DNA of 64,000 nucleotides from Ipomoea triloba. Its lineage: Eukaryota > Streptophyta > Magnoliopsida > Solanales > Convolvulaceae. Shown here one piece after another: positions 45,535 through 56,033 of the stretch. The DNA lies in the NCBI RefSeq assembly GCF_003576645.1, contig NC_044925.1, positions 8,954,423 through 9,018,422 of the forward strand, written 5' to 3'. The position numbers and the translations under genes are program-made. The notes under the pieces are model-generated. The model did not search any database. It saw nothing but the letters and a program-made list of their open reading frames with translations, and was not told where the DNA came from. Within the stretch, counting starts at the first letter, position 1, and each line of letters starts with the position of its first letter.

Positions 45535-46645
45535 GAGGCCCCATCAGATGCGGCCTGTCTCCCCCGTGTGGCTGTGTGGCCTGATCTACACCATTAGATC
45601 CCATGATCTAAGGCTTCATATTAATCCAAACAATACAGGCGCTTCATCTTTAGCAACGCGAACGAGAAGGATAATGTTGACAATTCACTACAATTTCAAA
45701 ACCAGATCAGACGACGACGGAGATCAGACTTGAAGTCGACGAGCACTGAGCAACAAACACCTGACGAGCGTAGAAGGGACTCCATCACCAGCAACGAGCG
45801 CTCCGTTCCGAACAAAACGCATAGGTCGACTCCAATAGAGGAACAAGAATGGACTAATTCGCAACAGTCTGTGCATTATCAACATTAATCTGGTTCATAT
45901 TTGAGATAATATTGGTGAAATTCGCAATAGTATGTGTATTTGGTGTGTGGTGGTTAAGTGGTGTGTTTTAATATGAGAATTGGTGCATTTTATAACATAT
46001 AATGGTGTGTTTTAATTTTGTTGGTGCATTTGAATTTGAGTGGTGTATTTCTATATGGTGGGGAATGATGTGTTTTAATTTGTCCAGTGGTGCATTTTAT
46101 AACGTAGAATAATGTGTTTTAATACACATGGTGGTGAATTCACGAGAGTAGTTGCATTTGGTGTGTGGTGGTTAAGTGGTGTGTTTTAATTTGAGAACTG
46201 GTGCATTTTCATACGTTGAATGGTGTGTTTTAATTTTGTTGGTGCATTTGAATTGAGTAGTGTATTTCGGTATGGTGGGGAATGGTGTGTTTTAATTTGT
46301 CTAGCGGTGCATTTTATAACGTAGAATAGTGTGTTTTAATACACATGGTGGTGATTTTTTACGAGAGTAGTTGCATTTGGTGTGTGGTTGTTAAGTGGTG
46401 TGTTTTAATCTAAGAACTGGTGCATTTTAGTACGTTTTGAATGGTGTGTTTTAATAATACGTTTGTTCGTGCATTCTGTATTCTAACATTGCCTTCCCAC
46501 TTACAATTACCATAAAGCCCCCACTTAAGTTACGCGATTTAAACTTCCTGAATCCTAATATATAACCTCCACCGTCAGATCAGCACAATCCAATGACGCA
46601 CGCTAGGCCAAACGACCACACCTAATAGCAAGGCCGCATTTGATT
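45535..46645. mobile_element. Foldback element with 219-bp tandem core, bounded by (TA)n
   Basis: The left arm (ATCAGATGCGGCCTGTC.., GTGTGGCTGTGTGGCCTGAT) and the complemented right arm (ATCAAATGCGGCCTTGC.., GTGTGGTCGTTTGGCCTAGC) are inverted repeats of about 80-100 bp. The (TA)n tracts at 45508-45530 and 46653-46706 lie immediately outside both edges. The core is a direct array of GGTGTGTTTTAAT and GGTGCATTTT motifs. Confidence 0.7.
45927..46450. repeat. About 219-bp tandem repeat, 2.4 copies
   Basis: Units begin near GTTGCATTTGGTGTGTGGTG at about 45930, 46148 and 46366. Each contains a ladder of GGTGTGTTTTAAT / GGTGCATTT sub-repeats of about 20-40 bp. Confidence 0.9.
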
Positions 46646-46648
46646 AAT

Positions 46649-46652
<4 letters not shown>

Positions 46653-46709
<57 letters not shown>

Positions 46710-47100
46710 GTACGATATATACATATATATATGGATAACTATTAAGGTGGAATAATTATAATTAATATAATATAATGTATATGTACGTTATATAGATATT
46801 TATGTATGTATATAAATGCATACACAAGTTATGCGTATATAAATGGATACAGTTTTATAATGATTTGTATGATTTATTAGTGATTAGTATGAATATAGAT
46901 AATTATTTATATTATTTATTAGTGATTGGTATGAATATAGATTGCATATGAGTTTAGGTACATTGTAGAATATTGTCAAATGTTAGGATAATATTTACTT
47001 ATTTGTACCCAAAAAAACAATAAATAGTCAATCAATAATTATTATTAATCAATTATTTTTAAAGTTTTCCAAATAAATTTCTTATCTAATAAATTCTCAT
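46653..47100. repeat. (TA)n and AT-rich spacer
   Basis: A long TA tract and short direct repeats (ATTTATTAGTGATTAGTATG) precede the RPA-like exon. No ORF. Confidence 0.7.
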
Positions 47101-47103
47101 ATC

Positions 47104-47112
47104 ACTATATAA
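47104..47112 (+). promoter_or_regulatory. Putative TATA box before the RPA-like exon
   Basis: ACTATATAAATC lies about 90 bp before the ATG at 47201, followed by a C/A-rich leader with CATC and CACT motifs. Plausible core promoter, not proven. Confidence 0.4.
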
Positions 47113-47200
47113 ATCATGCAATCATTCAACCAATTTCACATCTTTCACTATATCTTAGCACTTTAGCCTCATAGCATAGGCGAAGAAAAATCTACCTATA

Positions 47201-47338
47201 ATGGCCCATATTTTTGTTGCACTAAATAAGATAAACGCCTACGATACTGCGTGGGCAATTAAAGTACGATTGATTCGTCTTTACGAAGTCAAGAACAACC
47301 GAGGAGCAACCTTAGAATCTGTGCTGGAAGATGTGGAG
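47201..47338 (+). pseudogene. RPA1-like OB-fold exon (Helitron-associated type)
   Basis: The first exon encodes 46 residues: MAHIFVALNKINAYDTAWAI, KVRLIRLYEVKNNRGATLES, VLEDVE. The W-x-I-K-V-R-L-I-R-L-Y pattern is the opening of the replication protein A-like DNA-binding domain that abounds in plant Helitron-associated genes. It ends at a GT splice donor (47339). The rest of the OB fold (G.RI.A.I segment) is not found downstream, so the gene is truncated. Its place among Helitron-like ends supports a transposon rather than a host origin. Confidence 0.65.
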
Positions 47339-47850
47339 GTATATGTTCTTGACATATATATATATATTCATTTCTTGAATCATAATATATATTTTTGAAT
47401 TCATATTCATATATATGTTCTAAACCCCTCTACTAATTTGTTTATATTGTTTATTTAAATTTGTTCGTGCGGTTTATTATATATATATATTTTTTTGTTT
47501 CACGGCTAACTATTGCTGTTTTTATATTATTATTATTATTTATTATTTATTATTTGGCTTTAACCATTGTTGTTTTTTGTTTGGTTTATTTGCTTTCTTT
47601 TTTAAATTTTGTATATCATTGTTACATTAATACGGAGTATTATGCTTTATTTGGATTGAAAAAATAGGTAAAATTTGTTTGAAACGAAAATTACTAATTG
47701 ACTAACAATAAAAAAAGATCCCTAATTGACACCTAATTGATTGAAAATGAAAATGAAAACAGAAATTAATTATTAATACTAGAAAATAAAAATTGGAAAA
47801 GGAAATGGAAATTAATAATTGAATGCAAATAAAAAAGGGTCCCTATGCCA
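47339..47850. other. AT-rich spacer after the RPA-like exon
   Basis: No further RPA exon recognised. A hydrophobic 68-codon ORF (47461-47667) comes from T-rich DNA and is not credible. Confidence 0.45.
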
Positions 47851-47854
47851 AGCC

Positions 47855-47861
47855 TATAAAA
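47855..47861 (+). promoter_or_regulatory. Putative TATA box of the ALY-like mini-gene
   Basis: CCTATAAAATG lies 90 bp before the ATG at 47951. A pyrimidine-rich leader (GTCTCCCCCCTTGCGCACTA) follows. Confidence 0.45.
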
Positions 47862-47950
47862 TGATAGGACTGAACTTGGGCTTGTCTCCCCCCTTGCGCA
47901 CTACTCAAGAGATTCAATAATTGGATTTTCTCTCTAAGGTTTTTTAAAGA

Positions 47951-48055
47951 ATGGCGGATCGTTGTCATCTTTCCCAGTCCCGATCGTTGTTAACATTTCC
48001 TTTGGTATGTATTCTCTCTCAGTTTTCTTTTCAATTTCTATGTTTTCCACCTGTA

Positions 48056-48096
<41 letters not shown>

Positions 48097-48251
48097 TATC
48101 TATTATGAATACATACATATACTTGTAATTGTGGCAGTGAATTGCATAATTGATTTTTTTATAGTCCTCAAATGCTATGAAAGTCCTGAGAAAGTATCAA
48201 AATCTAGCCTTGAACGGGAGACCAATGAAGATTGAAGTTGTAGAAGTTTAA
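47951..48251 (+). pseudogene. Mini-gene with ALY/REF-type RRM tail
   Basis: Exon 1 (47951-48004) encodes MADRCHLSQSRSLLTFPL and ends at a GTATGT donor. Exon 2 (48165-48251), preceded by TTTTTTATAG, encodes SSNAMKVLRKYQNLALNG, RPMKIEVVEV and a stop. Both junctions are phase 0. Exon 2 matches the end of the RRM in plant ALY/THO4 mRNA-export adaptors (pattern A..A.K.Y.N..LDG.PMKIE.V). Exon 1 is not recognised. The predicted 46-residue product lacks most of the RRM (no RNP1 or RNP2), so it is a captured or decayed fragment, though splice sites, TATA box and start codon remain intact. The 160-bp intron contains a (TA)n tract. Confidence 0.5.
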
Positions 48252-48479
48252 TTTTCAGTTCCCCAATTTAAGATGACTCTTTGTATGTAGGAGATAAAAA
48301 TTCAATATTCATAAGGAATGTTAAATGTCAATATGTACAGAGCAAATTACCAAAATGGTCCCTCGACTATGTCGATTTCACCAATTTGGTCCTACTCATT
48401 TTGATTTGACTAATTACATCATTTGACTATCAAAATTTTAACTGTTTCAGTCCTCCGGTCACTTAGACGGTCTATTTTG

Positions 48480-49037
48480 AGGGATATTATTGGCACTAAC
48501 TGGCTTTTCTCCGGAAATGCTCTTGAAGACATACTGGGAAAGAACCGTCTCCGTCTTCGAGATGAGATTTTCCTCGGAATATTCCTCGATCATCTCCAAA
48601 CACTCGCCCACGCACCAGAGCGGAGCCACATTGGATGTCGACAAGTCAATCTTGGTGCCGTAGCAGAACTTGGCAGCGGCTTCGAAAGTCTCGGAGCCAG
48701 CCGAAAAATTAGGGAGCGAGATGTGACATTGCAGCTCCTCCTCCTCCACACCCTCGTCCTCAACACCCTCCTCTTCTATCCCTCCGTCGGCATCTGGTTT
48801 TTGGATTCTACCACCACTGGGTTTTGTCACCTACTTTGTTATCAATTCATGAAGCTTTCGACTTTTCGACATCAAAGGAAACTGAGCCGACAAAAAACAT
48901 AGAAACAACTCCATGAGTCAATCTGTATACACTGGAAGTTTCATTGAACCACTGAGGGGACACAAACCTTGTAAAGATGGAAGGTCATGTCATCTGCTTC
49001 AATTATCACATCGCTGGGTAATCCAATAGTGCAAAAC
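48480..49037 (-). pseudogene. Captured NPH3/BTB-domain gene fragment
   Basis: On the minus strand an exon (49037 to 48968), preceded by a CTCAG acceptor, encodes FCTIGLPSDVIIEADDMTFH and LYK and ends at AAG|GT. After an 86-bp intron (48967-48882, GT..AG) the next exon starts FPLMSKSRKLHELITK. A TAG stop (48833-48831) interrupts it. The frame then continues through an acidic stretch and CHISLPNFSAGSETFEAAAK, FCYGTKIDLSTSNVAPLWC, ECLEMIEEYSEENLISKTE. This is the BTB-to-linker part of NPH3 family proteins, phototropin-signalling and CUL3-adaptor components. The retained intron shows DNA-level capture. The NPH3 core is missing, and the sequence ends at the TIR. Confidence 0.88.
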
Positions 49038-49042
49038 CTGAG

Positions 49043-49364
49043 AAAAAGAAAGAAGAATCAATATCAATAGATTTGACTAAAAATCCTCTTGGTTTTACGA
49101 AAGTACAAGCAGCAGAAGAGGTCGTCTGCAAATATGCAATGATTATAGCAGTTGAAAAATCACGCCAAGAAGAGAACAGAGAAAAACAGAGTGAAAAAGA
49201 AAGCAAAGATGAAATAAGAAAGTTTTTCTTTTCCCTTCCCTGCCCCACTCTCTTTCTCTATCGGTTTTTCTTTTCCCTTCCCTGCCCCACTCTCTTTCTC
49301 TATCGTTTTCTTTCTTTATTTCTTTCTCTCACTGAGGTCTGCTGTGCAGCGCTGTCTGTAGTGA
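49043..49364. other. Pack-MULE interior upstream of the captured exon
   Basis: Probably captured intron/5' sequence of the NPH3-like gene: a T-rich polypyrimidine stretch (minus) leads into the acceptor. It includes a perfect tandem duplication of about 40 bp (TTTTTCTTTTCCCTTCCCTG..) at about 49224-49305. Confidence 0.5.
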
Positions 49365-49611
49365 AAGAAGAAGGAAGAAATACTGAAATTACCAATTTAG
49401 CCTTACACTCGCCAAAAATCTAATGTCTAAGTGATCGGAGGACTAAAACGGCTAAAATTTTGATAGTTGAAGGATGGAATTAGCCAANAAGAAGAAGGAA
49501 GAAATACTGAAATTACCAATTTAGCCTTACACTCGCCAAAAATCTAATGTCTAAGTGATCGGAGGACTAAAACGGCTAAAATTTTGATAGTTGAAGGATG
49601 GAATTAGCCAA
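49365..49611. repeat. 123-bp identical duplication around a single N
   Basis: 49365-49487 and 49489-49611 read the same, with N at 49488. As at 22053, this looks like two overlapping contig ends laid side by side. Confidence 0.9.
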
Positions 49612-49720
49612 ATCAAAATGAGTAGGACCAAATTGGTGAAATCGACATAGTCGAGGGACCATTTTGATAATTTGCTCATATGTACATAGATCAATCAATG
49701 CTTTTGTTCTAATCAGTTTT

Positions 49721-50386
<666 letters not shown>

Positions 50387-50724
50387 TCTATACTATTATT
50401 AAAAAAATACTCATTTCGTACAAGCCCGCCCAAACACTTGTGCTCAAACAATAGAAAATGAAAAATAGAAAAGGAAATGGAATTCACTTATTACTATCAA
50501 TAATAATCAAGAAAAAAGTTAGCACTAAAAAAGGAAAAAGAAAAGATTCGTAATTCACTAATTAATACTAATAATTTTATCCTTAAAAAAGAAAAAATGG
50601 AAAAGAAAATGGAATTCAATTAGGAAACGAAGTCTATACTATATATAAAAACATTATCCTCCACCCAATTTTTCCCGCCCAAAGTCAGGGACATTTTAGT
50701 AAAATCATTGATTTTATTAATTAT

Positions 50725-50726
<2 letters not shown>

Positions 50727-50787
<61 letters not shown>
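50727..50787. repeat. (TA)n microsatellite
   Basis: TA tract. The second copy of this region begins inside the equivalent tract at 60934. Confidence 0.95.
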
Positions 50788-50790
<3 letters not shown>

Positions 50791-53700
50791 AATTCATAAA
50801 AATTAGCCATTTATATGTATTAATTATAATTGGTTATTATGATAATTAGTTATCTAAATCAGCCATGTATTAATTATAATTGTATGTTAAGAATTAAAAT
50901 AAATTACACTTTCCTTTAGAAATTAAAATTAATTATACTTTCCTTTTGAAAATTTAAATAAATTTATAACACTCACATTTTCTACTAATAAATATAGTGG
51001 ATTGGTGACTTGAAAATCACATTGATACTAGCTAATCCATTATATTGTTTCGATGTGTTTCGATAGATATGCTTTTATAAATTTATTCTGTTGATTTAGT
51101 TTCGGATCCATTGGGGAGTGGAAGATCTTAAGCCGAGGTATGATTAATACGTTTTATTTTGTTGATGAAGGAATTATTTTAACTTTATATTGTTGTTGAT
51201 GAAAGTGCTCATGAGATTTTTTACGAATTGATTTTAACATTAGGTATAATTTTATAGAGCTGCTTTATTTGTTGCATAGCTTTTTGTTTTGGTTGACTTT
51301 AATTCTTTTTTCTTTAGCACTTACACAAGCATTCAATTGTCTCTGTTTTAATATCAAGTTACAACAAATCTTCTCCTTGACAATCATTCGCGAAAATGCT
51401 ACAGTGTTATTGTTAGTTCACACTTTAGTTGTAAATTGGTTGTAGGTTTTTCTCAATTCGCACACGGTTAAAAATGGGTAATTATTTTTTAAACTGTTGC
51501 AATGTAATTTATCCCTAAACACGACAAAAGTGAGAATGATATTCACAACCTGAGGATGGTTTGAAGGCATACAGTAATGATGTTGTAATTCATAGTTTAA
51601 TGTATATACAAAATTTTTATTTTCTTCTTACAGTATTTATTTGTTTTTTTTTTGATGTACTGAAAAGTATTTTTACAATATGTACTGAAAAGTATTTTTA
51701 CAATATTCTATTTTCTCAATCCTCAACTTCAATTTTTCTAAGAAATATGATCCTTTTAAAAGTGTAAATTTTACTTTCAGCCTTTAATTAATTATTGTGG
51801 CATGATTACTTTTAGTCAATAGTTGTACTTTAAAAAAAATGTCACATGCCTAACATCCATAATTTTTATTTTTGTCACAATAATTCAACTATAAGAGTTT
51901 ATGAGATAATGAAAGAAATTACATGTTAGGACAAGATACTTGAATGAAAAATATTACATTTTTTTTTGTGCGTGATAATATTATGATTAGGCAGTCTCTT
52001 CATTGTCCAAACTATATCCGGTTGGTTTGTAGCCTCAATTTAAAATCTATTCTTATTAAGATAACAACAACAATAACAATAATAATTATAATAATATAAT
52101 ACTCTGTAATAATAATAATAATCCAAAATTCTTAATATAATTTCCTAAAATAATTTTCATAATATTAATAATTAATAATAATAATATAATAATAATAATA
52201 ATAATAATAATCCAAAACTCTTAATAAATAATAATAATAATAATAATAATAATCCAAAACTCTTAATAAAAGTTCCTAATTATAATAATAATAATCCAAA
52301 ACTCTTAATAAAAGTTCCTAATTAAATTTTCTTATTAAATTCATTTATAACATAAGTTCCTAATTAAATTTTCTTATTAAATTCATTTATAACATTAATT
52401 ACAAATATAAAATTAGAAAAATTAGCATAATTGATACTCCGTACTAGCTAATCAATTTCCTAATATAATTTTTCTAATATAATTTTTCTATCATATTTTA
52501 ATTAATTGATATTTTTCCTAATATATCTTTCCTAAAAAGCTTCCTCCCTTTTTCCTATAATACTGATCCATATGTTAATCTGTTTCTCCCTTTTTCCTAT
52601 AATACTGATCCATATGTTAATCTGTTTATTATGGTAATCTATAATACTGATCCATATGTTAATCTGTTTATTATGGTAATCTATAATACTGATCCATATG
52701 TTAATCTGTTTATTATGGTAATCTATATATAGGTAATAACCATATAGTATTTACCATTTAAATAATCCGTGGTAATTATCAATCGTATTTAACATATAAA
52801 TAAATTTATTATGGTAATTAAACATAGAGAATACCTTCTTACGACGATTTTATTTATTTTTCTTTAAATAATATCAATTATCCGTGCACTTCTTTTGACT
52901 ACTATACTTTTAAATAAAATCTTAAAAATTATAACAATTAAAGAATTAATACTTTCCGTAATATAAATTTTATCTAATAAATTAAGGAAATTGGTAATAC
53001 ACATATTACGATTAAAGGAGATTAAAAAAATTATGATAATTATTCCAATTCACGTATTATTATGCTTGTGAATTACGTCCATATAATTATGCAAATTATT
53101 ACACATATAAAAATATGCCAATGGTTATTTTTTAATACAATTTTAATAATTATGATAATTAAGAATTAATTCACACATTATACTTTTATTAATCTATTTT
53201 TTTATATTTGACGTAATATGGATTTTATCTAATGAATTAAGGAAATATATCGTACACATATTACGGACATAATTAAAGGAAATTAAACATACAAATATTA
53301 TGGACATAATTAAAGGAATTAAAATTAAACATACACATATTACGTTCATAATTAAACGAACATCATAATTAGCAGAATATTAATTAAGAATAATGTATAC
53401 TCCTTAATTAGCATATAGTAATCATATTAAAATGACCTCATTTTTATTGGAATTAATGATAAATTTTCAAACATCATTATCTTACTGTAAGAACTCTAAC
53501 TATAACACCTACATTAAAAGAAAAAAAAAACCAATTTAATTACACAAATAAAACCCTAAGGATAAAGATAAAGTATACCCTAAAGAGCCAAATTATGTTT
53601 GACATGTTTCGGTAGAATTATAGCTCTTAATACAATAGATACAATATATTATACAGCTCAACTGTTAGACAAAAATACACACCAAATAAAATATGCCCAT

Positions 53701-54046
53701 AAATCAAACATAACATTCATGAAGTAAGGTTAATCTATACACTTAAAAGAAAGCAGAGCTAATCTATACATACATGCTTTACAAATATCTTATAATCAAT
53801 GAAGTACTAAAGTTCTGGATAATTCAAAACAGTTATGTTATGTTTTCTTTTTATACAAAGATGACAAAATTGTTATATATCTACATAGAAAATATATCAT
53901 TCGTACAAATAATTTTTATAACTGAGTTGCTAGACAACGAGATAATTAGCCTAATTAATACAAATCATAAACATTGATATATAAAATGTCTAATGTTTCA
54001 GCACTGGATGCATATATATTTATACACGTTGGCTATTAATTGGACA
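50788..54046. repeat. Large direct repeat, copy 1 (partner 60994-64000)
   Basis: The sequence reads the same as 60994-64000, including identical short ORFs at 51561-51767/61768-61974 and 53774-53977/63729-63932. The offset falls from 10,207 to 9,955 bp because copy 1 has about 252 bp of extra tandem duplications at 52200-52720. No conserved protein is encoded. Confidence 0.92.
52190..52725. repeat. Irregular tandem expansions absent from copy 2
   Basis: 'ATCCAAAACTCTTAATAAA' occurs three times and 'CTGATCCATATGTTAATCTG' four times here, but once each at the matching place in 62400-62690. The units are perfect with uneven junctions. Confidence 0.88.
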
Positions 54047-54196
54047 ATTATTTGCTCAAATTCAACCAATGATAACATCAGAAAACATAATTGATCAAAC
54101 TCAATTCTTCAATTGCACTATATAATATTCGACGTTATAATTTACATAATTGTATATCAATCTAAATATTCTTAACATATTATAGTAAATATATTC

Positions 54197-54223
54197 CGTG
54201 CAACGCACGAGCGAAAATACTAG
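54197..54223 (+). other. Helitron 3' terminus 1
   Basis: A 5-bp stem hairpin (CGTGC/GCACG, loop AAC), 10 nt, then CTAG, T. Confidence 0.8.
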
Positions 54224-54787
54224 TTTGCTTAATAGTAAACTAAATACTTATATTTATGCACTATATTAATCATACAAAATTAAAATGCTAATTTTGTTAA
54301 TTTTAGATGTGATTATTTTAATTATATATCCATCAATATATATTACAATTACGAAAATTATATTGTAGAATTTGCCTACATACATATTAATAAATATTAT
54401 TTGTATATACGATGTATTATACAATCATTAAGGAAATGCATCCAATTAAAATTTAAATTTATTAATGCAAAAATTAAAATTTTCATTTTTTAAATATAAT
54501 TTTCTTAGTTATTATTCATATTGTTGGAATTATAATATATATGAAATACACTTAGGAATAAATCAAATTAATTATGCAATTATTTTCTATAAATTTATCT
54601 AAATGTGTGCATGATTAATTAGAGACTTTGTTAATTATACAAAATTTAAACTTAAATTTTATATGCTATGGAAATAGATACTTAACCAAATATATGAAAT
54701 TACAACTATATTATTATATTGTACATTTTAAAATATTTATATTTTTTAAACTTTTTTTATTTAAATTCATAATAACATAATTTTTTT

Positions 54788-54813
54788 CGTGCATCGCACG
54801 GGTAAAACACTAG
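54788..54813 (+). other. Helitron 3' terminus 2
   Basis: A 5-bp stem hairpin (CGTGC/GCACG, loop ATC), 9 nt (GGTAAAACA), then CTAG, T. Closely related to terminus 1, so both belong to one family. Confidence 0.8.
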
Positions 54814-55150
54814 TAAGTATATATATTGTATGCGTGTGTACGTAATTTCTTGAAATAAATAAATAAAATATTTTTGTTTTATTAATTAGTATGAATTTAT
54901 ATCAAATTATAGATAGAAAATCACTTTAAAATCTTCTCTAGTGGTTATTGATTTTTCATGTTTATGCGATTAAGGGTTTTTATTTAAAATATTAATTTAT
55001 TAGAAATTTAGAATTTTGGACACAGTAAAATTTTCAAATAAAATATTTCTTTACAAAATTTCATGAGATTTTTAGTATGGAAAAATGATTTAAGAAATTA
55101 TATTTTCTTAAAAATATTGGAAGCTATGTGAAATTTAAAATTTGATTAAG
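54814..55150. other. Unassigned AT-rich spacer
   Basis: No feature seen. Confidence 0.4.
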
Positions 55151-56033
55151 TAGTTGAAATTTAATTATTGTAGAGTGCCTGTAAGGAACAAACCTCGGGT
55201 ATTAAAACACTATGGTGTGTTCTGTATGAGCGGGTCTGTGTACCCTAAATTACAGGGTAGTCAGTAGAAACATTATCATGGCTACTACGGCTGGTAACTT
55301 CCCGTTGAGGTTTGGAATCCTCATTTGGTGGTGTGCACACTTAAGGTTAGAGACCGGTTTCCGAATTGAAAATAAGAATTTTTGTGAAGTACAACATAAG
55401 TTCTGTCAAGTTCTGTCACCAGGGCCTAAGAATAAAGGACCCTTTCCCATTATTTATATGTATGTTATGTTCCCATATTATTATTTTCATTATTATATTA
55501 ACTAATTTTCTGAGCAAAAGAATTGCAGTTGAATTTTTCTAAAGGTTTGGTAAAAATACTACTACCCCTTTTCAAATTATGTAAAAGTATTATTATTATT
55601 ATATTATTATTATTATTATTTTTAGGGGTAGGCAAGTCTCTTACTTAGCATGTTTTGCTAACCCCATTTTATTTGTTGTGTTCTTGCTATTGCTTGTATA
55701 AGTAGCAGGGAATAATAATAAGAGATGCAATGGTGAGAGCTGTAGAATGAGTTGTTGTTAGCTCGGGGATTTAGCAAATAAAGATTTTGTATAACAGACT
55801 ATTTAAGATTTATTATTATTTTTTAAGACTATGAGAACTTTGTTGATGTTATTTTATTTTGGGTTGTTTAAGGCTAGCCTTGCATCTAATCAAGTAGGAT
55901 TAGGTGTGGCGGTAGCACCCTTGAATAAGATTATTATGGATTTTTGTTTATTATGAAATAAATGAGTTTTAATTTCCTATATATAGTAAGGCTACTTTTA
56001 GTAAGCCCCGAGAATTGAATTTGGGGATGTTAC
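55151..56033 (+). mobile_element. Gypsy LTR 3' portion
   Basis: The end 'GGGGATGTTACA' at 56033, preceded by 'GGTGTGGCGGTAGCACCC', resembles the ends of chromovirus-type LTRs in plus orientation, as at 42191. GC-richer U5-like text occupies 55180-55440. The 5' start (TGTGACACC-like) is not visible, so it is truncated or the family is diverged. The 75-codon ORF at 55278-55505 is not recognised. Confidence 0.45.

Larger units (their letters stand above)
44728..47200 (+). mobile_element. Possible Helitron 5' region
   Basis: TCTATACATATATATA at 44728, followed by GTTTTCCCCCAGAATTGGAG and GGGTATTTTAGTAAAA, resembles the Helitron 5' end at 50633 (TCTATACTATATATAAAA.., TTTTTCCCGCCC, ACATTTTAGTAAAA). 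Helitrons start with TC and have no inverted repeats, so this is only a similarity argument. The partner 3' end could be either terminus at 54.2-54.8 kb. Confidence 0.4.
48340..49677. mobile_element. Pack-MULE with perfect 9-bp TSD
   Basis: TIRs of about 130 bp: the left starts GAGCAAATTACCAAAATGGT, the complemented right GAGCAAATTATCAAAATGGT, with near identity through CGATTTCACCAATTTGGTCC and on to the AGTCCTCCGGTCACTTAGAC region. The flanks are ATATGTACA at 48331-48339 and ATATGTACA at 49678-49686, an exact 9-bp target duplication. Between the TIRs there is no transposase; instead there is a host gene fragment with an intron. The length is inflated by a 124-bp assembly duplication at 49488, giving a true size near 1.2 kb. 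Confidence 0.93.
50633..54223 (+). mobile_element. Helitron (inner), non-autonomous
   Basis: It starts TCTATACTATATATAAAAAC and ends with hairpin CGTGC-AAC-GCACG (54197-54209) and CTAG at 54220-54223 followed by T. The left flanking base is G instead of the usual A, so the exact start is uncertain. The interior is AT-rich, with a long (TA)n, (AAT)n arrays, short tandem duplications and no convincing ORF. It recurs almost identically from 60934 to the window end. Confidence 0.65.
50387..54813 (+). mobile_element. Helitron (outer), non-autonomous
   Basis: It starts TCTATACTATTATTAAAA after an A (50386) and ends with a hairpin CGTGC-ATC-GCACG (788-800 of the 54 kb block) followed 9 nt later by CTAG at 54810-54813 and then T. 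TC start, subterminal 3' hairpin, CTRR end and A/T target are the four hallmarks of Helitrons. No Rep/helicase ORF is seen. Pairing of this start with this end is inferred from the nesting. Confidence 0.6.

Noticed and set aside
51561..51767. 68-codon ORF conserved in two copies (also 61768-61974)
   Set aside because: The two copies are the same DNA repeated by assembly or duplication, so identity says nothing about selection; the peptide is hydrophobic and unrecognised.
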